Shown piece after piece: positions 1-8,083 of a stretch of DNA of 64,000 bases; positions within the stretch are counted from its first letter, which is position 1; each line of letters opens with the position of its first letter. Below the pieces are notes generated by a model that was given only the letters and a program-made list of their open reading frames with translations, was not told where the DNA came from and made no database searches. Both the position numbers and the translations under genes were made by a program. Origin of the DNA: Lewinellaceae bacterium (GTDB lineage Bacteria; Bacteroidota; Bacteroidia; Chitinophagales; Saprospiraceae); NCBI GenBank assembly GCA_020636105.1, contig JACJYL010000002.1:1054001-1118000 (forward strand), in the 5' to 3' direction.

Positions 1-127
1 TAGATGTAATATTTCGAAAATTTATTCTTTTTTAATTCATGATTTTTTTTGTATTCAAATATTCTCTAATTAGGGTTTCACATATTTCAAGTGAAAGCAA
101 CTTACAAGCTTCAAAAAAGAATACCCC

Positions 128-624
128 TCACCTAAAAAACTCCAAATCTTTAGCCACCAAGGCCGAATCCAACCCTGAAGCCATTAAATAAATCCTCAAA
201 GACCTAATATCAGTCCATCCACCCAAATCTGCTATAATTTTCACAGAAACATTCTGTAAAACCAGGTTGGTGGCCGAACTGCCCCGAGCAGTGTGAGTAG
301 TGTGAGTAGTGACAAATTTACATTTTGCCCTTTTTAATCCCCTTGAATCTCTTCTTTATCTATACGGACCAAAGCACTCAAAAGTTTCAAATCTCTGTTA
401 ATTTACTGGCTGCTGCTATTGTTGAAATCGAAATTCCTTTTTCGAAGGATTTCCCAAGTTTCGATCTTAACTGTAAGTATACATTCCTGACCAGTTTTCT
501 GTTGTTTCTACTTCAGGTAATGCCTTCCAGATTGTTCGAAAAAAATTTCCTGTTTCTCCCTACTAGAATATTGCTCCTTGAGCATCTTGATAATTTGACT
601 TTCTGTGAATTTACTTTTTTTCAT
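128..624 (-). pseudogene. Decayed chimera: IS3-type OrfA N-terminus joined to tyrosine integrase C-terminus
   Basis: Read on the minus strand from the ATG at 624, the first 18 codons (MKKSKFTESQIIKMLKEQ) look like the conserved start of an IS3-family transposase OrfA. The same frame then passes into sequence resembling the integrase encoded at 796-1971, from about its residue 253 (FFEQxGxHYLK), and hits a TAG at 508-510. Integrase similarity continues past this stop: NRDxK, then the catalytic HTAR box with a 9-bp in-frame duplication (about 283-303), and the terminal KDLEFF with a TGA at 128-130. At least one further frame change lies near 320-340. Just outside, 675-687 reads TGTAAGCTTCCCC on the minus strand, which could be an IS3-like terminus (inference). 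The fragment is not functional. The two homologies are visible by eye; the order of events is inference. Confidence 0.7.
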
Positions 625-795
625 AACAGCTCAGTTTAGGATTTTTTTCTCTATTTTTGAACTGACCTTTTTTCGGGGAAGCTTACACATATTGAATTAA
701 AATACGAATGGACTTATATAATTGTTTGAAATTACCTTTAGAATCCTAAAAAATAAGTAAAATAAATAATTAGTCTAAATAATTTCAAAAAACAA

Positions 796-1971
796 TTACT
801 TAAAAAACTCCAAATCCTTAGCCACCAAAGCCGAATCCAACCCAGAAGCCCTCAAATAAATCCTCAAAGTCCTAATATCGGTCCATCCACCGAGATCTGC
901 AATTATTTTAACCGAAACATTCTGCAAAGCCAAATTTGTGGCAGCGCTGCGCCTGGCGGTGTGGGTGGTGACAAACTTCCATTTAGGCAATCTTTCTTCT
1001 CCCTGGGTTACTTCCGTATCTATCCGGGCCAGGGCGCAAATGGTTTTTATATCCCGGTTACTTTGTGGGTTGCTTCCATAGTTCAAATTAAAACCTCTTT
1101 TATTAAGAATCTCCCAGGCCTTATCCTTGACCGGAATAATACATTCTCTTTCTGTTTTTTCCTGCTTGTATTTGAGATAATGTTTTCCTTCTTGCTCAAA
1201 GAAAAAGTCTTTCTGGATTGTTCTGGAATCTTCATACCGCATCAAAAAATAATAACTGACCAAAAAGCGATCCCGCTCTCTATCCAATGCCTTGTCAAAG
1301 GAAAGATTCAATTCTTCAATGGCTTTTATTTCATCTTCTGTCAGGTAGATTTTGGTGGAAGGTTTGGCGTTGTATCTTTTAAACAGCCTGGTTTTGTAGA
1401 TATCGTTATGATGCAACCCCAACTCCTGGGCATTACGCATCACCGTTTTTATGACCTTGATATGTTTTCCAAACCCTACCAGGCCGCAATTGCATTCATC
1501 ACTCAAAAACTTTTGAAAGTCCTTATAAAAGTCCATATCGATATCCTCAAAGGAAATGTCCTTTAACTTTCGATCATCCCGGTATTGGGTTATCCGGGTA
1601 ATCAGGGAAGTATAATTTCTTGCGGTGCTTTGTTTAAGATCCGTGAAGCCGTTTTTAATTTCATTCCGGTGTTCCACCAGGAAGTCAATAAAACTTTCCT
1701 TCTTTTCCTTTCCTAAAGTCCTCAGGTTTTCACCGGGTTTAATGATATGATCCAATATTCGCTTCTTCTCCTCCCCTATTGCCGCATTGATCCGGAGGTG
1801 ATTCGGGTGGGTTCTTTTGACCAATCCTTTGTTTTTATCAAATTGGGAAGGCAAAACGTGGAATTTTGTCTTGAAGTATTTTTTATCTCCTTTATAGCCG
1901 GCATAGATTTTTATATTGCAGGTGCCGTCTTTGCGGGGTTTGTAGGTCCAGATCATTACCTGAGCTCTCAT
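796..1971 (-). CDS. Tyrosine-type site-specific recombinase/integrase
   Basis: This 391-residue protein is a Bacteroidota-type phage/mobile-element integrase that would cut and rejoin DNA through a phosphotyrosine. Residues 1-70 look like the arm-type DNA-binding domain (WTYKPRKDGTCNIKIYAGY), about 90-195 the SAM-like core-binding domain, and 205-391 the catalytic domain. The catalytic set is visible: R245 (LMRYED), K272 (QEKT), H337 and R340 (HTAR), W363 (GGW) in the usual His/Trp position, and the nucleophile Y372 (RIYLR). Length is normal for the family. It lies about 190 bp from the 3' end of the tRNA at 2162-2235 and a broken paralogue follows it, so it probably belongs to an element integrated at that tRNA and extending left beyond the window. 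It appears intact; whether it is active is unknown. Confidence 0.9.
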   Translation of the reverse strand: MRAQVMIWTYKPRKDGTCNIKIYAGYKGDKKYFKTKFHVLPSQFDKNKGLVKRTHPNHLRINAAIGEEKKRILDHIIKPGENLRTLGKEKKESFIDFLVEHRNEIKNGFTDLKQSTARNYTSLITRITQYRDDRKLKDISFEDIDMDFYKDFQKFLSDECNCGLVGFGKHIKVIKTVMRNAQELGLHHNDIYKTRLFKRYNAKPSTKIYLTEDEIKAIEELNLSFDKALDRERDRFLVSYYFLMRYEDSRTIQKDFFFEQEGKHYLKYKQEKTERECIIPVKDKAWEILNKRGFNLNYGSNPQSNRDIKTICALARIDTEVTQGEERLPKWKFVTTHTARRSAATNLALQNVSVKIIADLGGWTDIRTLRIYLRASGLDSALVAKDLEFFK

Positions 1972-2109
1972 AGGGTAAATTTAAAAAGTTAGAAATCTGT
2001 GAAAAAGTTAGAAGAAAGTTAGGAAAAAAACCGCAATTAACCGCAAAAAGAGGCAATAAAACCCAAATAGAAGGTAAAAAAATAAGGCGTGTAAGTCGTT
2101 GATAACCAA

Positions 2110-2143
2110 TAAAAAAGCCCTTATGCATTGATACATAAGGGCT
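2110..2143 (-). terminator. Rho-independent terminator after the tRNA
   Basis: A 10-bp perfect stem (agcccttatg at 2116-2125 with cataagggct at 2134-2143) has an 8-nt loop and is followed on the minus strand by a run of T. It lies 18 bp past the 3' end of the tRNA and reads in the same direction. Confidence 0.85.
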
Positions 2144-2161
2144 TACGCTAAAAACGTTCGG

Positions 2162-2235
2162 TGGTTCCACAAGGGCTCGAACCTTGGACCCTCTGATTAT
2201 GAGTCAGATGCTCTAACCAGCTGAGCTATGGAACC
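2162..2235 (-). tRNA. tRNA with CAT anticodon (Met or Ile2)
   Basis: A full cloverleaf can be folded on the minus strand over 74 nt. The acceptor arm is GGTTCCA with TGGAACC; the D-arm contains AGCTCAGCTGGTTAGAGC; the anticodon loop is CTCATAA; the T-arm contains GGTTCGAGCC. The discriminator is A, and the next bases are CCG, so CCA is not fully encoded. A CAT anticodon belongs either to elongator Met or to lysidine-modified Ile2, and I cannot separate these from sequence alone. Its 3' end faces the integrase gene, the arrangement expected when a tRNA serves as attachment site. Confidence 0.93.
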
Positions 2236-2374
2236 TGCTTTTTTTGAGTCTCATTCGACTCATTTATTTAAGCGGATGCAAATTTACAGATAAAACCAAC
2301 TTTGTGCAAGTTTAGTTCGAAAAAGTTTTGGGTTACTTGTTACTCGTGCTGGTTGCTCGTTATTCATTTTTTTT

Positions 2375-2592
2375 AACCAGCAACAAGTGGAATTAAATGA
2401 CATCCCGATACGTAGTGTCGGGGCAACCAGCAACCAGTGGAATTAAATGACATCCCGATACGTAGTGTCGGGGCAACCAGCAACCAGTGGAATGAAATGA
2501 CATCCCGATACGTAGTGTCGGGGCAACAAGCAACCAGTGGAATGAAATGACATCCCGATACGTAGTGTCGGGGCAACAAGCAACCAGCAACT
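2375..2592. repeat. 50-bp tandem repeat, four copies, each with a hairpin
   Basis: The block catcccgatacgtagtgtcg recurs at 2401, 2451, 2501 and 2551, exactly 50 bp apart, giving four units from 2375 plus a partial fifth. Units differ only at a few bases (gaatta/gaatga, accag/acaag). Inside each unit cccgatac and gtgtcggg can pair (one G-U) around a 3-nt loop. The block touches the stop codon of the mechanosensitive channel gene. Overlapping open frames here are products of the repeat, not genes. Confidence 0.95.
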
Positions 2593-3400
2593 AGTTCTTC
2601 CCCATATGCACATCCATCTGCGGGAACGGGATGGAGACACCTCCTTTGTCAAACGCTTTTTTCACATGCTCATTCATGTAGAAAAATGTATCCCAGTAGT
2701 GCTCACTTTTGCAGAATGGACGGGTGTTGAGATTGACAGAACTGGCACCCAGCTCCCCTACAACTACCCCCTGGGCGGGATCGCTCAATATCCAGGGACA
2801 CTCCTCCCCAACCTTGAGAATAATGGCGCGGGCCTTATCTATATCATCTTTATAGCCTATTCCAAAAGTGAGTTCCACCCCAATGATCCCCTGACCGGAT
2901 ATGTTGGTCATGACATTACTCGTGACGACAGCGTTGGGAATGATGATATGTTTGTTGTCTAATGTTACCAGCACAGTGTTGAAAATTTGAATTTCCTTCA
3001 CGGTACCTACATTGCCTCCGGCCAGATTAACGAGATCGCCAACTTTATAAGGCTTGAAAATTAAGATAAGTATACCGCTGGCGAAATGCCCGAGGCTTCC
3101 CTGGAGGGCCATTCCGACGGCAAAGGCTAACGCCCCAAAGATGGCCACAAAAGAGGTGGTCTCAATGCCAAACATCGAGGCGACACTCAGCAATACAAGG
3201 ACTTTTAGTCCTACCGAAACCAGCGATTTTAAAAACGGATGGACAGTGGCATCCACCCCCCTTTTTTCCATGGTCCTGCCCAGGAAGGTCGTCAACCTAC
3301 CGATGATCCAAAAACCAATGACAAAGGTTAAAATCGCCCCCGCAACTTTTGGGGCATAAACAGTGAGTAACTCTGAAAATTTTTCCAAATCAAAATTCAT
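2591..3400 (-). CDS. MscS-family small-conductance mechanosensitive channel
   Basis: The 269-residue protein would release solutes when membrane tension rises on hypo-osmotic shock. It has the compact MscS plan: a first membrane helix at about residues 15-38, a second at about 60-85, then the pore-lining Ala/Gly-rich helix (FGALAFAVGMALQGSLGHFA, about 88-107), followed by the beta-domain marker KPYKVGD and a C-terminal alpha/beta region ending IPFPQMDVHM. Length is close to E. coli MscS (286). It is divergent from recX with a 155-bp gap, and a 50-bp repeat array starts at its stop codon. Family assignment is firm; its gating properties cannot be read from sequence. Confidence 0.92.
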   Translation of the reverse strand: MNFDLEKFSELLTVYAPKVAGAILTFVIGFWIIGRLTTFLGRTMEKRGVDATVHPFLKSLVSVGLKVLVLLSVASMFGIETTSFVAIFGALAFAVGMALQGSLGHFASGILILIFKPYKVGDLVNLAGGNVGTVKEIQIFNTVLVTLDNKHIIIPNAVVTSNVMTNISGQGIIGVELTFGIGYKDDIDKARAIILKVGEECPWILSDPAQGVVVGELGASSVNLNTRPFCKSEHYWDTFFYMNEHVKKAFDKGGVSIPFPQMDVHMGKN

Positions 3401-3555
3401 AAGGCTGATTAGTTTTAATAAGTGAGTTAATATTAAATGGTTGAAAAAAATTAGCCGATTTAAGAAGTCTTACAGGAAGACTGAGTGTTTTGCCGAAGAA
3501 TAACTATTTTTGTTGACGAAAACTTTGGCAGAAAGGTACAAACAAAACATAAATC

Positions 3556-4041
3556 TTGCATAAAAAGAAACGATATATCTCTAAAGAGGATGCCCTGAAA
3601 AAATTGGAAAATTACTGCGCCTACCAGGACCGCTGCCATTCGGAAGTTCGTACCAAACTACTGGACCTGGGCATCTATGGCGACGACCTGGAAGAGATCA
3701 TCGTTGCCCTCATCAGTGAAAATTTCCTGAACGAAGAACGTTTTGCAAAATCATTTGCCCGCGGCAAATTCCGCATCAAACACTGGGGACGCATCCGCAT
3801 CCAACAGGAGTTGAAATTCCGCAAAATTTCGGCCTATTGTATAAAAAAGGCCATGGAAGAAATCCCCGATGAGGATTACCTGGACATCCTGACACAGGTG
3901 ATCATCAAAAAGAAAAATAGCCTCCCGGAAACAGATCCCTACAAATTAAAGGTAAAACTCATCCAATACGCCCTAAGCAGGGGCTTCGAAATGCCATCCA
4001 TCCAAAAAGTAATCGACCAACAGAATTTATCCACCCTATAA
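3556..4041 (+). CDS. recX: RecX-family regulatory protein
   Basis: The 161-residue protein belongs to the RecX family, which binds and modulates RecA filaments. The three-helix repeats are visible: KKLENYCAYQDRCHSEVRTKLLDLG (residues about 14-38; the R-S-x-x-E-[VL]-x-x-K-L signature), a second with RFAKSFARGKFRIKHWG, and a third near the C-terminus. No in-frame ATG exists near the 5' end; the first internal Met is around residue 106, so TTG at 3556 is taken as start, with a purine-rich gaaagg about 20 nt upstream. RecX is not next to recA here. The start codon is the uncertain part; family assignment is good. Confidence 0.85.
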   Translation: MHKKKRYISKEDALKKLENYCAYQDRCHSEVRTKLLDLGIYGDDLEEIIVALISENFLNEERFAKSFARGKFRIKHWGRIRIQQELKFRKISAYCIKKAMEEIPDEDYLDILTQVIIKKKNSLPETDPYKLKVKLIQYALSRGFEMPSIQKVIDQQNLSTL

Positions 4042-4096
4042 TCCCCCCCCTCCTGAAATCGACCGAAGAGAGATCCTCGTTCACGCAGTGCCGGAA

Positions 4097-4188
4097 CCTT
4101 TGAACTCCTTGAACAATTTGAACCATTTGAACCATTTGAACTCCTTGAACAATTTGAACTCCTGAAACAACCTGAAACAACCTGAAAC
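4097..4188. repeat. Degenerate short repeats of tttgaac/ccttgaac
   Basis: The spacer between recX and the oxidoreductase gene is built almost wholly from short variants of tttgaactcc, ttgaacaa, tttgaacca and cctgaaacaa. It looks like slippage-derived low-complexity DNA between two convergent genes. I see no gene or clear terminator in it. Confidence 0.8.
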
Positions 4189-4191
4189 CCA

Positions 4192-5463
4192 TTACCCCCT
4201 CCTCACACACCCTCTAATCTCCCCCACATTCACACATCCCGACAACCGCATCGTCAACTCAAACTCGGCCAGCATATTTTTGATCACTTCTTCCACCCCG
4301 CGCGCACCCGCCAGCGCCAACCCATACACATAGGGTCGTCCAATACAAACCGCCGAAGCCCCCAGCGCCATAGCGATAAACATATCCGCCCCGCTACGGA
4401 TGCCGCTGTCCATAATCACCGGCACCTTTCCATCAACCACCTTCACGATATCCGGCAAGGCCTCAATGGCAGCAATATTGTGATCGATCTGCCGGCCGCC
4501 GTGGTTGCTGACAATGATCCCGTCAACCCCATGATCAAGGGCCTTTTGAGCATCCTGGGGATGTAAAATACCCTTGATCAGTATCGGCAGTTGGGTAGCT
4601 TGCCGCAGTTTGGTTAGATCTTCCCAGTTCAGGGCCGGATTAGTGAAAATATCCACAAATTTTCGCACAGCTTTCAGCGGAAGACCAGTGAAAAGGTTTC
4701 TGAAAAAATTACCCTCATACCGCCAGTTGAGCGCTATTAAGGTGGCAATGGCTCCAAGACTGGGAGTCGGCTTATCAATGGGAGCCGACAAAGGCTCATC
4801 GATAAGGCTCCGGAAAACAGGATCACTCGTATATTGCGCAATGCCCTTGCCCCGCAGGTAAGGCAGGTGCCCCAGGTCGAGATCGCGCACGCGCCACCCG
4901 GCCATTTTGGTATCCACCGTCAAAACGATGGCTTCGCAACCCGTGGCCTCAGCTCTTTGCACAAAACTCTCCATCAGGGCATCGGATTTCCCCCAATACA
5001 ACTGGAACCAACGGGGAGTATCGCCCATTTCAGCCACAATCCGCTCCATCGGAAAAGAAGCCTGACTAGTGATGATCAGCGGAGTACTGGTTTGGGCCGC
5101 AGCCTTCGCCACCGCCACATCTCCCTTCTTATGAGCCAGTTCGAGCACACCCACAGGAGCCAGCATCAAAGGCGAAGCCAGTTTCCGGCCGAATAATTCT
5201 ATGGACAGATCAACGGTAGACACATCCTGGAGCACCCTGGGTACGATTTTCCAGTGGCGGAAAGCCTCCGTATTATTGGCCACCCCCTGCTCCCGCCCGG
5301 CCCCTCCGGCTATGCTGGCATAATTTTCTTCAGACAATACCTTTTGAGCCTCAGCTTCCAATTGGCTAAAGGCTACGGGCACGAGAGGTTTTCGGTTGCC
5401 CATGCCACGCATGAATATTTCTTTCTGTCGGTCGAGGGCGGAGAATTTATAGGGTTTTTCCAT
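4192..5463 (-). CDS. FMN-dependent alpha-hydroxy-acid oxidase/dehydrogenase (lactate oxidase-like)
   Basis: The 423-residue protein is a TIM-barrel flavoenzyme of the glycolate oxidase/lactate dehydrogenase family, oxidising an L-2-hydroxy acid to a 2-oxo acid. FMN and catalytic motifs are visible: ENYASIAGGAGRE near the N-terminus, LMLAPVG (FMN contact), QLYW, the lysine in ILIKGI, and the catalytic SNHGGRQID box with its His and Arg, followed by DSGIRSGAD and IGRPYVYGLA. The 40-residue extension before EENYAS resembles lactate 2-monooxygenase and bacterial lactate oxidases more than short LldD forms. Substrate cannot be fixed from sequence; lactate is the best guess. It stands alone, convergent with recX. 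Confidence 0.87.
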   Translation of the reverse strand: MEKPYKFSALDRQKEIFMRGMGNRKPLVPVAFSQLEAEAQKVLSEENYASIAGGAGREQGVANNTEAFRHWKIVPRVLQDVSTVDLSIELFGRKLASPLMLAPVGVLELAHKKGDVAVAKAAAQTSTPLIITSQASFPMERIVAEMGDTPRWFQLYWGKSDALMESFVQRAEATGCEAIVLTVDTKMAGWRVRDLDLGHLPYLRGKGIAQYTSDPVFRSLIDEPLSAPIDKPTPSLGAIATLIALNWRYEGNFFRNLFTGLPLKAVRKFVDIFTNPALNWEDLTKLRQATQLPILIKGILHPQDAQKALDHGVDGIIVSNHGGRQIDHNIAAIEALPDIVKVVDGKVPVIMDSGIRSGADMFIAMALGASAVCIGRPYVYGLALAGARGVEEVIKNMLAEFELTMRLSGCVNVGEIRGCVRRG

Positions 5464-5587
5464 GGACGTTTATTGTAAATCTAAGAGAAGATAATTTCAA
5501 TCATTAAGCATCATGCCTTCCACTACGTGTTGGCACCGGGCTATCCGCTCTGCTCCTATCCCTTGCTGTCCTCGTCCCTGCGGCGCC

Positions 5588-6388
5588 CTACGCTTTACGC
5601 TCCGGCCACCGTCCACCCTGCACCGCCACCGTATCCGCATCAAAAAAAGTCAAATCATATCCCAGTTCCGTCAAATATTGCTTACACGAACGGTAATCAG
5701 CATCCGACAAATGAGTATGTTCGAAAGCCACGACCCTCGGTTTGAATAAATTGAAATCAAACAACTTGATGACCTCATAATCAAACCCTTCGGTATCAAT
5801 GTGGAGTAAATCTACCTTTTTAACGGCAAATTCTTTGAGCAAGGTGGGAAAATTGATGCATTCTACCTCATCATAGGTAATATAATCTTCCTTGTTTTCA
5901 GGCGGGATGATCCCGTATTTTTTGCACTGCCGGTCCACATGCCCGTCAGCAATGCGATCTTCCACATGCTGCCGGAGAAAAGAGCTGATGCCGCTGGCCC
6001 AACGCTGATCGGTGAAGGCTATTTTGTAGAGTTTTTTAGGTTCGTTGTTATCCGAAATGGCTTTGTTGACGAGATGGACATTGCCTTTTGGATAGGCGTA
6101 AGAGAGCTTTGAGAAAGCTGTTTTCTGAGGTTCCATCATAATCCCTTTCCAGCGGTCCCTTTTGATAAATTTGTACAACGGATCGTGCTGAATGCCATCG
6201 TTGCTGCCGACCTGGATGAAAAATATACCCTCGTTTTGGCGGGAAAATCTGTCAAGGAATTCGACAAAGGAACCTGGTTGGGGTTTCCATAACTTTAAGT
6301 AATACCAACGTACAATAGCCGGATTGGCAGCCAGTAATTTCACCCTCAGCCCGGTCACAAAGGATTTTACGAGTCGTTTTGCATTCAT
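5588..6388 (-). CDS. FkbM-family methyltransferase
   Basis: The 266-residue protein is a SAM-dependent O-methyltransferase of the FkbM type, often acting on sugars or secondary-metabolite hydroxyls. The SAM-binding start FIQVGSNDGIQHDPL and the later acidic strand VDLLHIDTEGFDYEVIKLF are characteristic. The open frame extends upstream to 6556, but that extension is made entirely of the REP-like repeats at 6429-6593 and translates into a duplicated peptide, so ATG at 6388 (MNAKRLVK) is chosen. There is no neighbouring glycosyltransferase or polysaccharide cluster, so the substrate is unknown. It ends about 120 bp from the start of the hydroxy-acid oxidoreductase gene. Confidence 0.82.
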   Translation of the reverse strand: MNAKRLVKSFVTGLRVKLLAANPAIVRWYYLKLWKPQPGSFVEFLDRFSRQNEGIFFIQVGSNDGIQHDPLYKFIKRDRWKGIMMEPQKTAFSKLSYAYPKGNVHLVNKAISDNNEPKKLYKIAFTDQRWASGISSFLRQHVEDRIADGHVDRQCKKYGIIPPENKEDYITYDEVECINFPTLLKEFAVKKVDLLHIDTEGFDYEVIKLFDFNLFKPRVVAFEHTHLSDADYRSCKQYLTELGYDLTFFDADTVAVQGGRWPERKA

Positions 6389-6428
6389 GGGGCAAAAATA
6401 GGGATAAGAATTGATAATTGTTTCACAG

Positions 6429-6593
6429 CGAGGTGACATCTTAGCGCGAAAGCAAATGTAGGGAAGCAAAAAGGTGTCATCTCGAACACATGCGAGGTGA
6501 CATCTTAGCGCGAAAGCAAAAGTAGGGAAGCAAAAAGGTGTCATCTCGTGTTGCATGTCCTAACGGTACCGATAGCAAAAAGGTGTCTTCTCG
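6429..6593. repeat. REP-like hairpins (two full, one half), same family as 41.2-42.6 kb
   Basis: Two copies (6429-6484, 6493-6548) begin cgaggtgacatctt and end aaggtgtcatctcg; the ends pair with a few G-U or mismatched positions to form a roughly 14-bp stem enclosing a purine-rich loop. A third half-copy (aaggtgtcttctcg) closes at 6593. The same outer sequences and similar loops recur around the RAYT gene at 41349-42026. Confidence 0.9.
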
Positions 6594-6603
6594 CGTTGCA
6601 GTA

Positions 6604-6646
6604 GGGCGCAAAGTTCGTTGCGTACCTTGCGTAAAACTTTGCGCCC
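6604..6646 (-). terminator. Hairpin downstream of hppD
   Basis: gggcgcaaagtt (6604-6615) pairs perfectly with aactttgcgccc (6635-6646) over 12 bp with a 19-nt loop. It lies 16 bp beyond the hppD stop codon. No T-run follows, so it may only stabilise the 3' end. Confidence 0.55.
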
Positions 6647-6661
6647 CTTGCGTTTAAATCC

Positions 6662-7786
6662 TTAGAGCGTCCCCCTCAATTCCTGTTCGCGTTCAATAGA
6701 CTCAAAAAGAGCCTTGAAGTTTCCTTTTCCAAAAGATTTTGCGCCCGCCCGCTGAATGATCTCATAAAAAACCGTCGGGCGATCCTGAACAGGTTTGGTA
6801 AATATCTGAAGGAGGTAACCTTCGTCATCGCGATCGACGAGAATGTTGAGCCTTTTGAGTTCGTCCACTTCTTCCTTGATCTCTCCCACCCTTTCCTTGA
6901 GGTCATCGTAGTAAGTCTCAGGCACGTACAGGAATTCAACACCGTTCTTACGAAGCTGGTCCACGGTATAAAGAATGTCATCGGTAGCCAGAGCCACATG
7001 CTGTACTCCGGCCGTTTTGTAGAAATCGAGGTATTCCTCGATCTGGGATTTCTTCCGGCCATCGGCAGGTTCGTTGATCGGAAATTTTACATACCCGTTG
7101 CCATTGGAAACCACTTTGCTCATCAGGGCAGTGTATTCGGTAGAGATATCTTTATCGTCAAAAGAAAGCAACAAATTGAATCCCATTACTTTTTTGTAAA
7201 ACTCGACCCATTCGTTCATTTTACCCAGTTCCACATTGCCTACACAATGGTCGATGTATTTCAATCCAATCGGCTTGATCTCCATCAGGCTTTCTTTGGC
7301 CACAAAACCCGGCATAAAGGCACCGGTATAGTTTTTACGCTCTACGAAAGTATGGATAGTCTCTCCATAAATATGAATGGAAGCCGTACGCACTTCGCCA
7401 AATTCATCCTTCAATACCTTCAACGGTATCGCAGCCTTGGCGCCCCGTTCTACTGCCGTATTGAAAGCCATTTCTGCATCTTCTACTTCAAGGGCAAGTA
7501 CCTTCACACCGTCACCATGGAGTTTCACATGCTCGGCGATATAGTGATCCGGGGTCAGGGCGGAGGAAAGCATAAAACGAACTTTCCCCTGCTGCAAAAC
7601 GTAGGATACCTTTTCCTTATTTCCCGTTTCCAGCCCACTATAGGCTACCAGATTAAACCCAAAAGCCGTCTGGTAATAATGAGCCGCCTGCTTGGCATTG
7701 GATACATAAAATTCAACATGATCAGTACCGATCAGGGCCATAGGGTCCTTTTTTGTCTCCGGCCTGTTTAATGTTTCTGTCTGCAT
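6662..7786 (-). CDS. hppD: 4-hydroxyphenylpyruvate dioxygenase
   Basis: The enzyme converts 4-hydroxyphenylpyruvate to homogentisate, the second step of tyrosine breakdown, using Fe(II) and O2 in the cytoplasm. Two vicinal-oxygen-chelate halves are visible: an N-terminal one starting IGTDHVEFYVSNAKQAAHYY and a C-terminal catalytic one with KYIDHCVGNVELG (His ligand), AGVQHVALAT (His ligand) and VFYEIIQRAG (Glu ligand), ending in the family signature FGKGNFKALFESIEREQ. ATG at 7786 (MQTETLNRP) gives 374 residues, normal for the family; the frame remains open to 7828 but those codons are AT-rich leader. It lies about 300 bp downstream of hmgA on the same strand, with a 105-bp repeat element in the spacer. 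Confidence 0.96.
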   Translation of the reverse strand: MQTETLNRPETKKDPMALIGTDHVEFYVSNAKQAAHYYQTAFGFNLVAYSGLETGNKEKVSYVLQQGKVRFMLSSALTPDHYIAEHVKLHGDGVKVLALEVEDAEMAFNTAVERGAKAAIPLKVLKDEFGEVRTASIHIYGETIHTFVERKNYTGAFMPGFVAKESLMEIKPIGLKYIDHCVGNVELGKMNEWVEFYKKVMGFNLLLSFDDKDISTEYTALMSKVVSNGNGYVKFPINEPADGRKKSQIEEYLDFYKTAGVQHVALATDDILYTVDQLRKNGVEFLYVPETYYDDLKERVGEIKEEVDELKRLNILVDRDDEGYLLQIFTKPVQDRPTVFYEIIQRAGAKSFGKGNFKALFESIEREQELRGTL

Positions 7787-7844
7787 GGTTTTATTTTTTA
7801 GTATTAAAACGATGAATTTTAAAAACACAACATTGAAGATTTGC

Positions 7845-7949
7845 TTAGGAACAGTTCAAAAAAAAATTGACAATTTTAATCATGTAAATCACTGAAAATC
7901 AACACTTTTACATTTTTAATTTATCATTCTAAATTTTACATTTCCCTTA
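7845..7949 (-). repeat. 105-bp dispersed repeat, copy A
   Basis: Read on the minus strand this segment starts TAAGGGAAATG and ends GTTCCTAA. It matches 32446-32550 (plus strand) at 104 of 105 positions by hand alignment, the one difference lying in a T-run. It is AT-rich, has no open frame, and sits about 60 bp upstream of the hppD start codon, between hmgA and hppD. The ends form only a weak inverted repeat (TAAGGGAA with TTAGGAA). Function is unknown; a small MITE-like element or a conserved regulatory RNA are the options. Confidence 0.9.
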
Positions 7950-8083
7950 GGTATTGGTTTTTAATTTTTTGTGTTTTCAAAATTCACCGCTCATTAGATT
8001 AATAATTAATGAAATAGAGAAAGATTTCCGAACAATTGTAATATTCAATTAAAAATAATTCCGTCTAATAACCGTCTGCCGTT

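Noticed and set aside
325..639. Plus-strand open frame of 104 codons
   Set aside because: It lies opposite the decayed integrase copy, whose homology on the minus strand explains the sequence.
2373..2652. Three overlapping open frames on the minus strand
   Set aside because: They are translations of the 50-bp tandem repeat, giving the same peptide in several frames.
6389..6556. N-terminal extension of the FkbM methyltransferase
   Set aside because: It consists of REP-like repeats and encodes a duplicated, non-conserved peptide. The start at 6388 fits the family.
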